NCBI RefSeq assembly: GCF_010727945.1 | Contig: NZ_AP022569.1 | Coordinates: forward strand, 3,038,001 to 3,102,000 | DNA from: Mycobacterium cookii | GTDB taxonomy: Bacteria > Actinomycetota > Actinomycetes > Mycobacteriales > Mycobacteriaceae | Length of the DNA stretch: 64,000 bases | Direction of reading: 5' to 3' | Part shown: piece after piece, positions 31,170-42,159 of the stretch | Position numbering within the stretch: position 1 is the stretch's first letter | Layout of the letters: each line of letters begins with the position of its first letter | Program-made: the position numbers and the translations under genes | Notes under the pieces: model-generated | Seen by the model: only the letters and a program-made list of their open reading frames with translations | What the model was told of the DNA's origin: nothing | Databases searched by the model: none

Positions 31170-31754
31170 GTGACCTCCGGCGTATCGCACCGGCGCGGCG
31201 AACATGTCCGCCAGACCGTCTTAGCTTCAGCGCTAGAAGAGTTGGCCGCCAACGGATTTCACGGTGCCACCATCGCCGGGGTCGCCGGCCGGTCCGGGGT
31301 GCACGAGACGACGATCTACCGGCGATGGCTGACCCGGGAGAACCTGTTCGTGGCGGCCCTTCTCGAGGGCAGCGCCGACGCGATCCCCGCTCCCGACACC
31401 GGCTCGACCCGGGGCGATCTGCTCGCGATCGTCCGTGAAGTCCTCGGCTACGTCGGCTCGCCCACCGGTACGGCACTGTTGCGCGCGGCTCTATTGCCGG
31501 CCGACGACACGTATGCCGATGCGCGCAAGGAGTTTTGGACGCAACGACTCGACGCTTTGTCGCCGGTGGTCCAGCGCGGCGTCGAGCGAGGCGACCTGCG
31601 AGCCGACACCGACGCCCGGGTGCTGCTGGAGATGCTGATCGCGCCCATCCACGGCCGGCTGCTGCTCACCGGCGAACCCGTCGACGACGACCTCGCCGAA
31701 CGGCTGGTCGAGTTGGCGCTCAACGGCGCCGCCGCGCCGCCCGGCCAGCGCTGA
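31170..31754 (+). CDS. TetR family repressor
   Basis: 194 residues from a GTG at 31170. The N-terminal helix-turn-helix is FHGATIAGVAGRSGVHETTIYRRW. The C-terminal ligand domain resembles the common actinobacterial type with GTALLRAALLPADD and EMLIAPIHGRLLLTGEPVDD. It is divergent from the hydrolase gene and probably binds the two palindromes in the 85-bp gap, controlling both genes. The ligand is unknown. Confidence 0.9.
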   Translation: MTSGVSHRRGEHVRQTVLASALEELAANGFHGATIAGVAGRSGVHETTIYRRWLTRENLFVAALLEGSADAIPAPDTGSTRGDLLAIVREVLGYVGSPTGTALLRAALLPADDTYADARKEFWTQRLDALSPVVQRGVERGDLRADTDARVLLEMLIAPIHGRLLLTGEPVDDDLAERLVELALNGAAAPPGQR

Positions 31755-31796
31755 GAATCCCGTTTCCGGTTTGGCGAATCCCGTTTCCAGTTCGGC
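31755..31796 (+). repeat. Two tandem 21-bp direct repeats before the reductase-like gene
   Basis: GAATCCCGTTTCCGGTTTGG and a near copy beginning GAATCCCGTTTCCAGTTCGG start at 31755 and 31776, exactly 21 bp (two helical turns) apart. They end ten bases before a TATGCT -10-like hexamer, so they may be activator or repressor sites. Confidence 0.5.
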
Positions 31797-31818
31797 CGGG
31801 CTTCCCTATGCTGAGCGG

Positions 31819-32874
31819 GTGCCCAACACATATCGAGTGGTCCAATGGAACACCGGAAACGTCGGCAAGAGCAGCCTGAAGTCGATCGTGACGAACCCGC
31901 AACTCGAGTTGGTCGGGTGCTACGCCTGGTCGCCGGAGAAGGTCGGTCGTGACGCCGGCGAACTGGTCGGCATCGCGCCGATCGGAGTCGCCGCGACCAA
32001 CGACGTGGACGCCCTGCTCGCGTTGAAGCCCGACTGCGTGGTCTACAACCCGATGTGGCTCGACGTCGACGAGTTGGTCCGCATCCTGTCGGCGGGTGTC
32101 AACGTGGTCACCACGGCGTCGTTCATCACCGGAGGCAACCTCGGCGACGGCCGCGACCGGATCGTCGAGGCCTGCGAAAAGGGCGGCTCGACGATGTTCG
32201 GCTCGGGCGTCAGTCCGGGCTTCGCCGAACTGCTGGCCATCGTCTCGGCGATGGTGTGCAACCGCGTCGACAAAGTCACCGTCAACGAAGCCGCCGACAC
32301 CACCTTCTACGACTCACCGGAGACCGAGAAGCCGGTGGGCTTCGGCCAGCCGATCGACCACCCGGACCTGCAGGCGATGGCCGCCAAGGGCACCGCCATC
32401 TTCGGCGAGGCGGTGCGGCTGGTGGCAGACGCGCTCGGCGTCGAACTCGACGACGTGCGATGCGAGGCCGAATTCGCCCAGACCACAGTGGATCTGGAGA
32501 TGGCATCGTGGACCATCCCCGCTGGATGCGTCGCCGGCGTTTACATCAGCTGGCAGGGCATCGTCGGCGATCGGACCGTGATCGACCTCAACGTGCGGTG
32601 GCGCAAAGGGCAGACGCTCGACCCGGACTGGAAGATCGACGGCGACGGCTGGGTGATTCAGATCGACGGACAGCCCACCGTCACCACCAAGGTCGGCTTC
32701 CTGCCGCCGCCGTATTTCGAAGCCACCACCATCGAAGAGTTCATGGATCTCGGCCACATCATGACGTCGCTGCCGACGCTGCACGCGATTCCGGCAGTCG
32801 TCGCCGCAGCGCCGGGAATCGCGACCTACACCGATCTGCCGCTGACGTTGCCGCGCGGCGTGGTGTCGATCTAG
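31819..32874 (+). CDS. Dihydrodipicolinate reductase-like NAD(P) oxidoreductase
   Basis: About 351 residues from GTG 31819, six bases after a TATGCT -10-like hexamer, so the message may be leaderless; a longer frame begins at 31771. The N-terminal Rossmann motif is VVQWNTGNVGKSSL. The rest resembles proteins annotated as dihydrodipicolinate reductase N-terminal or NAD(P)H-dependent amine dehydrogenase. True DapB motifs are absent, so a role in lysine synthesis is unlikely. Many mycobacteria hold several copies near lipid-catabolism genes. Substrate unknown. Confidence 0.75.
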   Translation: MPNTYRVVQWNTGNVGKSSLKSIVTNPQLELVGCYAWSPEKVGRDAGELVGIAPIGVAATNDVDALLALKPDCVVYNPMWLDVDELVRILSAGVNVVTTASFITGGNLGDGRDRIVEACEKGGSTMFGSGVSPGFAELLAIVSAMVCNRVDKVTVNEAADTTFYDSPETEKPVGFGQPIDHPDLQAMAAKGTAIFGEAVRLVADALGVELDDVRCEAEFAQTTVDLEMASWTIPAGCVAGVYISWQGIVGDRTVIDLNVRWRKGQTLDPDWKIDGDGWVIQIDGQPTVTTKVGFLPPPYFEATTIEEFMDLGHIMTSLPTLHAIPAVVAAAPGIATYTDLPLTLPRGVVSI

Positions 32875-32883
32875 GTTCGACTG

Positions 32884-32930
32884 CCCGACTCCTCCTCCCG
32901 CCGCACCGCGGCGGGCATCGTCGTCGACCT
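32884..32930. repeat. Dispersed copy of the 56-bp repeat with hairpin
   Basis: Contains GCCCGACTCCTCCTCCCGCC, found in every unit of the array at 18227-18446 (other strand). Here the core forms a perfect stem CCCGCCGC-ACC-GCGGCGGG. It lies between two convergent genes and may act as a bidirectional terminator. Confidence 0.65.
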
Positions 32931-33276
32931 AGCGCGCCGGGATGTTCTGCAGCTTGCCCTGAAGGTCCGGGCAGTACTGGGCGATGGCGCTACCCAGGAA
33001 CTGGTACGTCTGCACCTGAGTCGTGCCCCGGGGCAGGTTGTTGGAGAGGAAATGCGCAGCCGCGGCGGCGTCGGGGTCGACTCCCACTCCCAGTCGGTGA
33101 CAGACGATCTTGGCCAAGTACGGGTTGTAGTCGTGCGGCCCGTAAATACCGAAGTGTCCGATCTGGTTGTCGAAGTCGGTGTCCGGGTCAGCGAACGCCG
33201 GCGCAGACATGCCGATCACGGCGGCGACAGCGGCGAGCGCAAAGCCCGCGGACCGCAGTACGTTCATGGCCTTCAT
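32929..33276 (-). CDS. Secreted DUF732 protein
   Basis: 115 residues from the ATG at 33276 (MKAMNVLRSAGFALAAVAAV), with a signal peptide cleaved about at AFA-DPD. The mature part has two cysteines (IVCHRLGVG and QYCPDLQG) and the DUF732 pattern GTTQVQTYQFLGSAIAQYCP. Small secreted family of unknown function, common in mycobacteria. Divergent from mmpS across about 210 bp. Confidence 0.85.
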   Translation of the reverse strand: MKAMNVLRSAGFALAAVAAVIGMSAPAFADPDTDFDNQIGHFGIYGPHDYNPYLAKIVCHRLGVGVDPDAAAAAHFLSNNLPRGTTQVQTYQFLGSAIAQYCPDLQGKLQNIPAR

Positions 33277-33413
33277 GCGGCGAATCGTACCGCTGTAGGT
33301 TTCGCGTCCGCTCATCGTCACCGATCCTCCTCGCCTCGCTGAGCCACCAGTGCGAGCTCGCGCTACGGTCGTAACAACCTCCGCGCCCGGTTTCTTCTGG
33401 TCGCCTATTCAGA

Positions 33414-33447
33414 TTAGAGTAGCTAAGGTTACCCATAGGCTAATTAG
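33414..33447. promoter_or_regulatory. AT-rich iron-box-like sequence upstream of mmpS
   Basis: A cluster of TTAG, CTAA, AGGTTA and GGCTAA words, the half-site words of IdeR iron boxes (consensus TTAGGTTAGSCTAACCTAA). The best ungapped alignment, starting at 33424, matches 8 of 10 positions in the left half and poorly in the right. Binding is a hypothesis. It sits 41-74 bases upstream of the mmpS start. Confidence 0.3.
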
Positions 33448-33487
33448 TTGAGCCCCCTTCGCCCCTGGTTAAGGAATTGAAGCACCG

Positions 33488-34036
33488 ATGACGACCACCG
33501 AGCCGAGGACCGAGCCGTTGAAGACCCAGGGTTCCGCAGGCACTGAGGGCAAAATGGTGGCCCCTCAGCCGGCGAAACGGAAGAGTTTGCTGAGCCGGTT
33601 CTGGCTGATTTTGGTCATCGCAGCCGTGGTCGCGATCTCCGGATCTGTCGTGTACCGACTGCATGGCGTCTTCGGTGTGCACAGCGGCTCGTTCGGCGGC
33701 GGCATGGGGGCCGGGGTGCTCGACGAGTTCAACGCCAAGACGATCACCCTGCAGGTCTGGGGCTCACCCGGCAGCACGGCAACCATCAATTACCTCGACG
33801 AAAACTCCCATCCGCAGCAGGCTCTCAACGTGCCCTTGCCCTGGAGCACAGTATTGAGCTCGACGAAGCCCGGTATCCCGGCAAATCTGGTGGCGCAAGG
33901 AGACGGCAGTTGGATCGCCTGCCAGTTCGTGGTGAACAAACACGACGGAAGCGGTGACGTCATCAAGGCTCCGAATCGCTCGCCCGCTAACGAAAACGTC
34001 AACGCGTTCGTCTACTGCCTGGACAAGTCCGCATGA
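33488..34036 (+). CDS. MmpS family transport accessory protein
   Basis: 182 residues. A cytoplasmic Pro/Thr-rich N-terminus and one transmembrane helix ([19 protein letters not shown]) are followed by a periplasmic beta-rich domain ([32 protein letters not shown]) typical of MmpS4/MmpS5. It works as accessory protein of the MmpL pump encoded next, whose ATG overlaps this stop by four bases. Confidence 0.92.
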   Translation: MTTTEPRTEPLKTQGSAGTEGKMVAPQPAKRKSLLSRFWLILVIAAVVAISGSVVYRLHGVFGVHSGSFGGGMGAGVLDEFNAKTITLQVWGSPGSTATINYLDENSHPQQALNVPLPWSTVLSSTKPGIPANLVAQGDGSWIACQFVVNKHDGSGDVIKAPNRSPANENVNAFVYCLDKSA

Positions 34037-36966
34037 GCGAGCCCACCCAAGCGGCGCCACCACCTGTATCGCAGCCGCTGATACCGCCCTTCCTGCCGCG
34101 GATGATCCACAAGCTTGCGCTGCCGATCGTCCTGGTGTGGCTGGGAATTGTTTTCGTCACCAACACCGTGGCGCCTCAACTCGAGGTCGTTTCCAAGAAC
34201 CACGCGGTGTCGCAAAGCCCCAGAGACGCCGCGTCGTTCCAGTCGATGATGAAAGTCGGATCGACGTTCAAGGAATTCAACTCCGACGCCTCGGCGATGA
34301 TCTTGCTGGAAGGCGACAAGCCGCTCGGCGCTGAGGCGCACCGTTACTACGACGAAATCGTCAAGCGGGTCGAGGCCGACACGAAGCACGTCCAGCACGT
34401 CCAGGACTTCTGGAGTGATCCGCTCACCGCCGCGGGCTCCCAGAGCCACGACCAGAAAGCGGCCTACGTCCAGGTCTATCTTGCCGGCAACATGGGTGGC
34501 AGCCTTGCCACCGAATCCTCCGCGGCCGTCCGGAAAATCGTGGATTCGGTGCCCGCGCCGCCCGGAATCAAGGCTTATGTCACGGGGGCCGGTCCGCTGA
34601 TCGCCGATCAGTCCCATGCCGGCGAGAAAGGCGTCGCGAAAGTCACGTTGGTGACCATTTTGGTGATCATCGTGATGCTGCTGTTCGTCTACCGCTCGAT
34701 CAGCACCGTGATGATCATGCTGTTCATGGTGTTCGTCGAGTTGCTCGCCGCCCGAGGTGTCGTCGCGACCCTCGGTAACTACGGGATCATGGGCCTGTCC
34801 ACCTTCGCCAACAACATGTTGGTGCTGTTGGCGATCGCCGCCGGCACCGACTACGCGATCTTCATCATGGGTCGATATCACGAGGCCCGCAGCCTGGGTG
34901 AAGACAGGGAGCAAGCCTTTTACACCATGTTCCACGGCACCGCGCATGTCGTGCTGGGTTCGGGCCTGACCATCGCCGGCGCGATGTACTGCCTGAGCTT
35001 CTGCCGGTTGCCGTACTTCCAGACCATGGGTGTGCCCTGCGCGGTCGGCATGCTCGTCGCGGTCTTCGCGGCGTTGACCCTCGGACCGGCGGTGCTGACG
35101 GTCGCCACATTCTTCAAGCTGCTCGACCCGAAGCGGGTATTGCAGACCAGGGGCTGGCGCCGGATCGGCACCGCCGTCGTCCGCTGGCCTGCCCCCATCC
35201 TGGCGGTGACGATCGGCGTCGCCCTCGTGGGTCTGCTTGCTCTGCCCGGCTACAAGACGGACTACGACACCCGCCACTTCCTGCCGCCGGAGACCCCTGC
35301 CAACGTCGGCTACGCCGCCGCCGATCGGCACTTCGACCAGGCCCGGCTGAACCCCGAGTTGCTGATGATCGAGACCGATCACGACCTGCGCAATCCGGCC
35401 GACTTCATCGTGCTGGACAAGGTCGCCAAAGCGGTCTTCCACATTCCCGGTATCGGCCGCGTGCAGACGATCACCAGGCCGCTGGGCACACCACTCGACC
35501 ACAGCACCCTCGGCTTCCAGATGGGCGCTCAGGCCGCGGGCCGGATTCAAACCCAGCACTACCAAGAAGAGCAGGCGAAGAACCTGCTGAAGCAAGCCGA
35601 CGAGCTCCACAAGACGATGGCCACCCTGCATGAGCAGATGGAAACCACCCAAGAGCTCAGCAACACCACCCACGAAACCACCAAGCTCACCAAAGAAACC
35701 GTCAAGATCACCGAGGAATTGCGCGACAACATCGCCAACTTCGACGACTTCTTCCGGCCCATCCGCAGCTACTTCTACTGGGAGAAGCACTGCTTCGACA
35801 TCCCGGCGTGCTGGACGCTGCGATCGATCTTCAACGCGCTCGACGGCATCGACCAGGTGGCCGAGAACATCGAGAATCTGAGTGCGAATCTGGACAAGCT
35901 GGACCAGATTCAGCCGAGGCTGGTGGCGCTGATACCGCCTCAGATCGAGAGCCAGCAGCACAACCTCGACACCATCATGTCGAACTACGCGACCACGAAG
36001 GGTCTCAACGACCAGGCGAAGGCGCAGTCCGACAACGCCACAGCCCAGGGCGATGCCTTCGACAAGGCCAAGAACGACGACACGTTCTACCTGCCGCCAG
36101 AGGCATTCAAGAGCCCGGACTTCGCGCGAGGTCTCAAGCAGTTCATCTCGCCCGACGGCCACGCCGTGCGGCTGATCATCTCGCACGAAGGCGACCCGGC
36201 GACCCCCGAAGGCGTCTCCCATATCGGGCCGATCAAGCAGGCCGTGCACGAGGCGATCAAGGGAACCCCGTGGGAAGGCGCCAAGGTTTACCTCGGCGGC
36301 ACCGCCGCGACGTACCTGGACATGCACAACGGCTCGAACATCGACCTGTTGATCGCCGGAATCGCTGCCGCCACTTTGATTTTCGTGATCATGCTGGTGA
36401 TCACCCGGAGCGTGGTCGCGGCCTTCGTGATCGTCGGTACGGTGCTGCTCTCGCTCGGCGCATCGTTCGGCATGTCCGTGCTGCTATGGCAGTACATCCT
36501 CGGTGTCAAACTGCACTGGATGGTGCTGGCGATGGCGGTCATCCTGCTGTTGGCGGTCGGGTCGGACTACAACCTGCTGTTGATATCCCGGTTCAAAGAA
36601 GAGATCCACGCCGGCCTCAAGACGGGCACCATCCGCGCCGTGGCCGGCTCGGGTTCGGTGGTGACCTCGGCCGGGTTGGTGTTCGCCGCCACGATGGCAA
36701 CGTTCGCCTTCAGTCCCCTCAAGGTCATGGCCCAGGTGGGAACCACGATCGCACTGGGTCTGTTGTTCGACACCCTGATCGTCCGGTCGTTCATGACACC
36801 GTCACTGGCGACGCTGCTCGGACGCTGGTTCTGGTGGCCGCAACACGTGCGCCCGCGCCCGGCCAGCGTCATGCTCCGGCCGTACGGCTCGCGTCCTGCG
36901 GTGCGCGAGCTGCTCCACCGCGACGTTCAAGATGAAACCGAGGCCGGAGTAGTCGAGACGGTCTAG
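34033..36966 (+). CDS. MmpL family RND transporter (MmpL4/MmpL5 type)
   Basis: 977 residues, the usual size, with 12 predicted membrane helices in two halves. Proton-relay Asp-Tyr pairs are in [17 protein letters not shown] and [17 protein letters not shown]. Between the halves is the long coiled-coil periplasmic insert (about residues 515-685, from [18 protein letters not shown] to [11 protein letters not shown]) and [15 protein letters not shown], which define the MmpL4/5 subgroup. In M. tuberculosis these export siderophores and drugs. The cargo here is unproven. Confidence 0.93.
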   Translation: MSEPTQAAPPPVSQPLIPPFLPRMIHKLALPIVLVWLGIVFVTNTVAPQLEVVSKNHAVSQSPRDAASFQSMMKVGSTFKEFNSDASAMILLEGDKPLGAEAHRYYDEIVKRVEADTKHVQHVQDFWSDPLTAAGSQSHDQKAAYVQVYLAGNMGGSLATESSAAVRKIVDSVPAPPGIKAYVTGAGPLIADQSHAGEKGVAKVTLVTILVIIVMLLFVYRSISTVMIMLFMVFVELLAARGVVATLGNYGIMGLSTFANNMLVLLAIAAGTDYAIFIMGRYHEARSLGEDREQAFYTMFHGTAHVVLGSGLTIAGAMYCLSFCRLPYFQTMGVPCAVGMLVAVFAALTLGPAVLTVATFFKLLDPKRVLQTRGWRRIGTAVVRWPAPILAVTIGVALVGLLALPGYKTDYDTRHFLPPETPANVGYAAADRHFDQARLNPELLMIETDHDLRNPADFIVLDKVAKAVFHIPGIGRVQTITRPLGTPLDHSTLGFQMGAQAAGRIQTQHYQEEQAKNLLKQADELHKTMATLHEQMETTQELSNTTHETTKLTKETVKITEELRDNIANFDDFFRPIRSYFYWEKHCFDIPACWTLRSIFNALDGIDQVAENIENLSANLDKLDQIQPRLVALIPPQIESQQHNLDTIMSNYATTKGLNDQAKAQSDNATAQGDAFDKAKNDDTFYLPPEAFKSPDFARGLKQFISPDGHAVRLIISHEGDPATPEGVSHIGPIKQAVHEAIKGTPWEGAKVYLGGTAATYLDMHNGSNIDLLIAGIAAATLIFVIMLVITRSVVAAFVIVGTVLLSLGASFGMSVLLWQYILGVKLHWMVLAMAVILLLAVGSDYNLLLISRFKEEIHAGLKTGTIRAVAGSGSVVTSAGLVFAATMATFAFSPLKVMAQVGTTIALGLLFDTLIVRSFMTPSLATLLGRWFWWPQHVRPRPASVMLRPYGSRPAVRELLHRDVQDETEAGVVETV

Positions 36967-37001
36967 TTACCTTGCGCGGCAAGCTGTTACCGTAGCCGTC
37001 C

Positions 37002-37805
37002 ATGGGATCTTTGGATGGACGGGTCGCGTTGATCACCGGTGCGGCTCGCGGGCAGGGTCGTGCGCACGCGCTCGCGCTGGCCGCCGAGGGAGCCGACATC
37101 GTCGCGGCGGATGCGCCCGGTCCGATGAAGGATCTGACCTATCCGCTAGGCACCGAAAGCGATCTGGCCGAGACGGCCGCGCTGGTGGAAAAGCTCGGCC
37201 GCCGCTGCACTCCGATCGCCGTCGACGTGCGCGACCCGGCTCAGGTCGGCGCCGCAGTCAAGCAGACGGTCAAGGACTACGGCAGCCTCGACATCGTGTT
37301 GGCCAACGCCGGCGTCGTCAGCACCGGGCCGTTGGAAGATGTCAGCGACGTCGTCTGGCAGCAACTCGTCGACACCAACCTGACCGGCGCGTTCAACACC
37401 CTGCGCGCGGCCATTCCGGTGATGCGGCGACAGCGTTTCGGGCGGATCGTGGTGACGTCGTCGATGGGCGGGCGGATGGGCATCCCGGAGCTCTCGGCCT
37501 ACAACGCCACCAAGTGGGGTGTGATCGGGCTGGCGAAATCCGCCGCGCTGGAGGTCGCCAGGGACGGCATCACGATCAACGTCATCTGTCCGACGACCAC
37601 CCAGACGCCGATGGTCCAGCCCGAAGGCGGTGACGACATTCCCGACGAACTGGTGCGCCGCATGATGAAGGCCAACCCGATACCGCAGCCGTGGATTCAG
37701 CCCGAGGACGTCAGCCGCGGAATCGTCTATCTGGTCACCGATCCCGGGGTGATCTCCGGCAGCGTGCTCGAGATCGGGTTGGGCGGCAGCGCCCGCATTC
37801 ACTAG
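37002..37805 (+). CDS. Mycofactocin-type SDR oxidoreductase
   Basis: 267 residues with [28 protein letters not shown], catalytic YNATK and the tail [14 protein letters not shown]. It starts 36 bases after mmpL, so it may be co-transcribed with that pump. Its stop codon interlocks at CTAG with the convergent second mmpL. Similar in type to the SDR at 665-1519 but clearly a different gene. Substrate unknown. Confidence 0.87.
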   Translation: MGSLDGRVALITGAARGQGRAHALALAAEGADIVAADAPGPMKDLTYPLGTESDLAETAALVEKLGRRCTPIAVDVRDPAQVGAAVKQTVKDYGSLDIVLANAGVVSTGPLEDVSDVVWQQLVDTNLTGAFNTLRAAIPVMRRQRFGRIVVTSSMGGRMGIPELSAYNATKWGVIGLAKSAALEVARDGITINVICPTTTQTPMVQPEGGDDIPDELVRRMMKANPIPQPWIQPEDVSRGIVYLVTDPGVISGSVLEIGLGGSARIH

Positions 37806-40744
37806 GCCTTGGGCAACGGCGCGGTGTTAGCGTCGCGCTCGTCGCCCAGCAGCTCGCGCACCGCGGGGCGTGACCCGTACGGCTGGAGCATGGTGCTCGC
37901 CGGCCGGGGCCGCACCTGGATCGGCCACCAGAACCACCGGCCCAGCAACGCGGCGATCGACGGTGTCATGAACGACCGCACGATCAACGTGTCGAACATC
38001 AGGCCCAGGCCGATGGTCGTGCCCACCTGCCCGATGATCCGCAGATCGCTGACCACCATCGAGGCCATCGTGAACGCGAACACCAGACCCGCGGACGTGA
38101 CCACCTTGCCGGTGCCGCCCATGGCGCGGATGATGCCGGTCCGCAGCCCGGCGTGGATCTCCTCTTTGAACCGGGACACCAGCAGCAGGTTGTAGTCCGA
38201 ACCGACGGCCAGCAGCACGATCACCGACATGGCCAGCACCATCCAGTGCAGTTTGATGCCGAGAAGGTACTGCCATACCAGCACGGACATGCCGAAAGAC
38301 GCACCCAACGAGATCGCCACCGTGCCCACGATGACCCCGGCAGCGACGAGGCTGCGGGTGATGATCAGCATGATGATGAAAATCAAACAGAGCGAACCGA
38401 TTCCGGCGATCCACAGGTCGTACTTCGAGCCGTCCTTCCAGTCCTTGAAGGTGGCGGCGGTGCCGGCGAGGTAGATCTTGGAGTTTTCCAGCGGCGTGCC
38501 CTTGAGCGATTCCTCCGCGGCCTGCTGGATCGAGTCGACCCGCGCGATGCCTTCGGGTGTCGCCGGATCGCCGCGGTGCGAAATGATCAACCGCACAGAC
38601 TTGCCGTCCGGCGAGAAGAAGTTGTTCAGCGCGCGCTTGAAGTCCTTGTTCTGGAACACTTCTGGCGGCAGATAGAACGAGTCGTCGTTCTTCGCCTGGT
38701 CAAAAGCCTTGCCCATGGCGTTGCCGTTGCTGCTCATGTCGTCCATCTGATTGAAGATCCCGGACATGGTGCTGTGCATGGTCAGCATCATCGTCCGCAT
38801 GGACTCCATGCTGTCGATCATCGGCGGGAACTCCGCGATCAGCTGCGGCATCAGCGCATCGAGCTGACTGAAATCGCTTGTCAGGACCCGGAATTTCTCA
38901 CTGATCTCGTCAACACCATCGATGGCGTCGAATGCCGATCGCAAAGCGAAACATACCGGGATGTCGTAACAATGCTTTTCCCAATAGAAGTAGCTGCGAA
39001 TGGGCCGAAAGAAGTCCTCGAAATTCGCGATGTCGTCGCGCAATTCTTCGGTGACGGCCTGCATTTCCTTTGTCTCGCCGATCATCTTGTGGGTGATGTT
39101 GTTGAGCTCGACCATATGGCCGTACATGCGCCGCATCCGATTCATGGTGTCTTCGAGCTCGTCGGCCTGCTTGAGCATGTCGTCCATCCGGGCTTTCTGG
39201 AATTTCATCGTCTGTACCTGCCCGGCGTTCTGCATGCTGAGCTGGAACGGAATCGAGGTGTGCTCCATCGCCGTGCCTTCGGGCCGCGTGATGGCTTGCA
39301 CGCGCGAGATTCCCGGCACCCGGAAAATGCCCTTGGCCAGTTTGTCCAACACCAAGAAGTCCGCCGGATCGCGCAGATCGTGGTCGGCTTCGATCATCAT
39401 GACCTCGGGCATCAGCCGGGCCTGGGAGAAGTGCCGCTCGGCGGCGTCGTATCCCTGGTTGGCGGCGATGTTGTGCGGGATGTAAAGCCGATCGTTGTAG
39501 CTGGTCCGGTATCCCGGCAGCGTCAGCAGGCCGATCAAGGCAACCCCGCATGCGGCGGCAAGGATGGGCAGCGGCCAGCGAACGATGGCGGTGCCGACGC
39601 GGCGCCAGCCCTGAGTCCGCATCCGGCGCTTGGGGTCGAAGAATCCGAAGCGGCCGCCGACGACGATCACCGCCGGCGTCAGCGTCAGCGCGACAGCGAC
39701 CGCGACGATCATGCCCACGGCGCATGGCACGCCGATGGTTTGGAAGTACGGCATCCGGCAAAAGCTCAGGCAGGCAGTGGCGCCCGCGATCGTCAGCCCG
39801 GACGCAAGCACGACGTGCGCCACCCCGCGATACGTCGTGAAGAACGCTGTCTCCCGATCGTCGCCGAGCTGACGCTGCTCCTGATAGCGGCCGAAGAAGA
39901 AGATGCCGTAATCGGTCCCCGCCGCAATTCCCAGGGATACCAATAGATTAACGGCGAACGTGGATAACCCGATCACGTGGTAGTACCCGAGAAACGAGAC
40001 GATCCCCCTGGCCGCAGTCAATTCGACGAACACCATGATCAGCAGCACCACGACCGTGAACACCGACCGGTAGACCAGCAGCAGCATGGTGAAGATGACC
40101 AGCATCGTCACCACAGTGATTTTGACGATGCTGGTGTTCCCGCTGTGGTGCATGTCGGTGACCAGCGCGGCTGGTCCGGTGACGTACGTCGTCACACCCT
40201 TGGGCGCGGGCGTGCGGTTCACGATGTCGCGGACCGCTTTCATCGATGCGTCCGCCAGCGTGGTGCCCTGGTTTCCGGCGAGGTTGATCTGGGTGTAGAC
40301 GGCTTTTCCGTCGGGACTCTGTGCGCCCGGCGCCGTGATCGGATCGCCCCAGAAATCCTGGATATGCTGGATGTGCGTCGGATCGGCCCGGAGCTGCTTG
40401 ATCACGTTGTTGTAGTAGATGTGGGCGTCGTCGCCGAGCTTCTGGTCACTTTCCAGGACGAGCATCGCGAAGCTGTCGGAGTCAGATTCCTTGAAGTTCT
40501 GACCCATCCGCTGCATCGCCACCACCGACGGCGCCTCGCTGGGGCTCAGCGATACCTGACGTTGCTCAGCGACCTGCTCCAACGGCGGAACAGCGACGCT
40601 GACCAGGAAGACGATCGCAATCCAGATCAGGATCACGGCGACCGCGAACCGACGGATCGTGCGTGGCACGAACGGCGGCTTCGCGTGTTCGGTGCTCGAC
40701 TGCTCGCTGATGGTGCGCCCCCGAGACCGCAGCTCGCTGATCAT
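37802..40744 (-). CDS. Second MmpL family RND transporter (MmpL4 type)
   Basis: 980 residues with proton-relay motifs in [15 protein letters not shown] and [17 protein letters not shown], and the MmpL4/5 coiled-coil insert ([18 protein letters not shown] to [18 protein letters not shown]). By eye it is closer to M. tuberculosis MmpL4 than the pump at 34033, sharing [16 protein letters not shown] and HTSIPFQ. Both pumps end in a similar [12 protein letters not shown] tail, pointing to common ancestry. Probably exports siderophore or a lipid-like molecule. Confidence 0.93.
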   Translation of the reverse strand: MISELRSRGRTISEQSSTEHAKPPFVPRTIRRFAVAVILIWIAIVFLVSVAVPPLEQVAEQRQVSLSPSEAPSVVAMQRMGQNFKESDSDSFAMLVLESDQKLGDDAHIYYNNVIKQLRADPTHIQHIQDFWGDPITAPGAQSPDGKAVYTQINLAGNQGTTLADASMKAVRDIVNRTPAPKGVTTYVTGPAALVTDMHHSGNTSIVKITVVTMLVIFTMLLLVYRSVFTVVVLLIMVFVELTAARGIVSFLGYYHVIGLSTFAVNLLVSLGIAAGTDYGIFFFGRYQEQRQLGDDRETAFFTTYRGVAHVVLASGLTIAGATACLSFCRMPYFQTIGVPCAVGMIVAVAVALTLTPAVIVVGGRFGFFDPKRRMRTQGWRRVGTAIVRWPLPILAAACGVALIGLLTLPGYRTSYNDRLYIPHNIAANQGYDAAERHFSQARLMPEVMMIEADHDLRDPADFLVLDKLAKGIFRVPGISRVQAITRPEGTAMEHTSIPFQLSMQNAGQVQTMKFQKARMDDMLKQADELEDTMNRMRRMYGHMVELNNITHKMIGETKEMQAVTEELRDDIANFEDFFRPIRSYFYWEKHCYDIPVCFALRSAFDAIDGVDEISEKFRVLTSDFSQLDALMPQLIAEFPPMIDSMESMRTMMLTMHSTMSGIFNQMDDMSSNGNAMGKAFDQAKNDDSFYLPPEVFQNKDFKRALNNFFSPDGKSVRLIISHRGDPATPEGIARVDSIQQAAEESLKGTPLENSKIYLAGTAATFKDWKDGSKYDLWIAGIGSLCLIFIIMLIITRSLVAAGVIVGTVAISLGASFGMSVLVWQYLLGIKLHWMVLAMSVIVLLAVGSDYNLLLVSRFKEEIHAGLRTGIIRAMGGTGKVVTSAGLVFAFTMASMVVSDLRIIGQVGTTIGLGLMFDTLIVRSFMTPSIAALLGRWFWWPIQVRPRPASTMLQPYGSRPAVRELLGDERDANTAPLPKA

Positions 40745-41187
40745 GCGCCTTTGAGAACGCAGTAGGTGAAGGCGTTCACCTCATTCGAGATCTTCTCGGC
40801 CTTCACCACGTCGTCGACGATGATGCGGCAACCGATGCTATTGCTATTTCCTTGAGCAACAAGGTTTCCCATGACTGCTGCCGCTTTTGTCGTCAGCTTG
40901 ATCGACCACGGGAGCTTCGCCCCGTCGACGCGCTGCGGATCGGCATTCACGTCGAAGTAGCTGATGTCGGCAACCGTGCCGGGCGGGCCGAATACTTCGT
41001 AGGTCAGGCGCTTGGGATTGAACGGCTTGCTGTCGTCGGTCGCGCTGTCGGAGTAGGACGGCCGCTTCTCAGAGCCGAAGATGCCGTGGATCCGCCACAC
41101 GGTGAACCCGCCGAGGGCGACCACTATCGCAATCACGAGCGGTATCCACGCCCGCTCCAGCACCCTGAAAATCGAAATCCCCTTCAC
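40741..41187 (-). CDS. Second MmpS family protein
   Basis: 148 residues from GTG 41187 ([18 protein letters not shown]), one helix ([18 protein letters not shown]) and the MmpS domain ([31 protein letters not shown]). The stop overlaps the mmpL start by four bases, so they form one operon. An in-frame GTG at 41214 is a possible earlier start. Confidence 0.9.
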   Translation of the reverse strand: MKGISIFRVLERAWIPLVIAIVVALGGFTVWRIHGIFGSEKRPSYSDSATDDSKPFNPKRLTYEVFGPPGTVADISYFDVNADPQRVDGAKLPWSIKLTTKAAAVMGNLVAQGNSNSIGCRIIVDDVVKAEKISNEVNAFTYCVLKGA

Positions 41188-41487
41188 CCGTTGCCGTGGT
41201 CGGCGACATCGCACCTACTCGAAGACACTTACCTACCGATCGGCGAATCACGCTACCCGTCGGCACTCCGGACGCTGTGTGACAGTCACCTCGACTGGGC
41301 GACGGCGGTGAGAAACCGCCGAACGCATACGAGTCAACCATGCACACGCCCCGCGTTGTCGGCTCCCTTCCGGCGGCGCCCTCCCCGCTGAACGCAGGAA
41401 TTAATTTAACGCACTTGATGTGCGTAAACGGACGGTACCGGGTTCGACGGCGGCCCGCAATCAGTTCGTCTGCGTTATCCTCGCGCG
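41188..41487. other. Divergent intergenic region of mmpS and a TetR gene
   Basis: 300 bp that must carry promoters in both directions. The most regular feature is the inverted repeat at 41406-41428, listed separately. No open frame here looks real. Confidence 0.5.
41406..41428. promoter_or_regulatory. Operator-like inverted repeat ahead of the TetR gene
   Basis: TTAACGCAC and GTGCGTAAA flank a TTGAT spacer; the arms match at eight of nine positions (TTWACGCAC). It lies 60 bases before the TetR start in a shared regulatory region, so autoregulation and control of the divergent mmpS-mmpL operon are both possible. Confidence 0.5.
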
Positions 41488-42159
41488 GTGCCGCAGCTCA
41501 CATTCCAGCGCGCCCGCACCGAAGACAAGAAGCGCCAGCGCGCAGCGGCGCTGGTCGAGGCCGCGCGGTCGCTGGCAACGGAGTCCGGTGTCGCCTCGGT
41601 GACGTTGACCGACGTGTCCCGGCACGCCGGGGTGCACTACTCGGCGGTGCGCCGCTACTTCACCTCGCTCGAAGAGGTGCTGCTGCACCTGGCCGCCGAG
41701 GGCTGGACGCGCTTCTCGGACAATGTGTGCGCAAGCCTGCGCGAGCCCGGCCCAAAGTCACCGGCGCGAGTCGCCGAGGCACTGGCCCAGGGCCTGGCGG
41801 CCGACCCGCTGTTCTGCGATCTGCTCGCGAATCTGCACGTTCACCTCGAGCAGGAAGTCGAGCTCGAGCGAGTGCTCGGGTTCAAACAGGTCAGCACAGC
41901 TGCCGTGCTGGCGCTCACCGAAGCCATCGAGAACGCGCTGCCGGGGCTGGGTCGCGCGGGCGCCTTCGACGTCCTTCTTGCCGCCTATTCACTCGCCGCG
42001 CCGCTGTGGCAGATGGCCAACCCGCCGAAGAAGCTCGCCGAAGCCTACGCGGAGCGAACAGACGTCCCGCCGGACTGGAACATCGACTTCACCGCCGCGA
42101 TGACGCGGCTGCTCACCGCCACGTGTGTTGGTCTACTGAGTCAGAACGCCGGGAGCTAG
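41488..42159 (+). CDS. TetR family regulator
   Basis: 223 residues from GTG 41488. The helix-turn-helix is [21 protein letters not shown] with a preceding basic stretch ([17 protein letters not shown]). Divergent from mmpS-mmpL and convergent with the Rv0455c-like gene, so it is the likely local regulator of the transporter. The stop codons of this gene and the next interlock at CTAG. Confidence 0.9.
   Translation: MPQLTFQRARTEDKKRQRAAALVEAARSLATESGVASVTLTDVSRHAGVHYSAVRRYFTSLEEVLLHLAAEGWTRFSDNVCASLREPGPKSPARVAEALAQGLAADPLFCDLLANLHVHLEQEVELERVLGFKQVSTAAVLALTEAIENALPGLGRAGAFDVLLAAYSLAAPLWQMANPPKKLAEAYAERTDVPPDWNIDFTAAMTRLLTATCVGLLSQNAGS

Noticed and set aside
34012-36327. 771-codon open frame on the minus strand opposite the first mmpL
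   Set aside because: It is fully antisense to a gene with clear MmpL motifs. Its His/Asp/Arg-rich composition is the usual shadow of GC-rich third positions, with no start signal or recognisable domain.
38153-39946. 597-codon open frame on the plus strand opposite the second mmpL
   Set aside because: Same shadow pattern as the frame opposite the first pump; no domain is recognisable and the MmpL frame explains the region.
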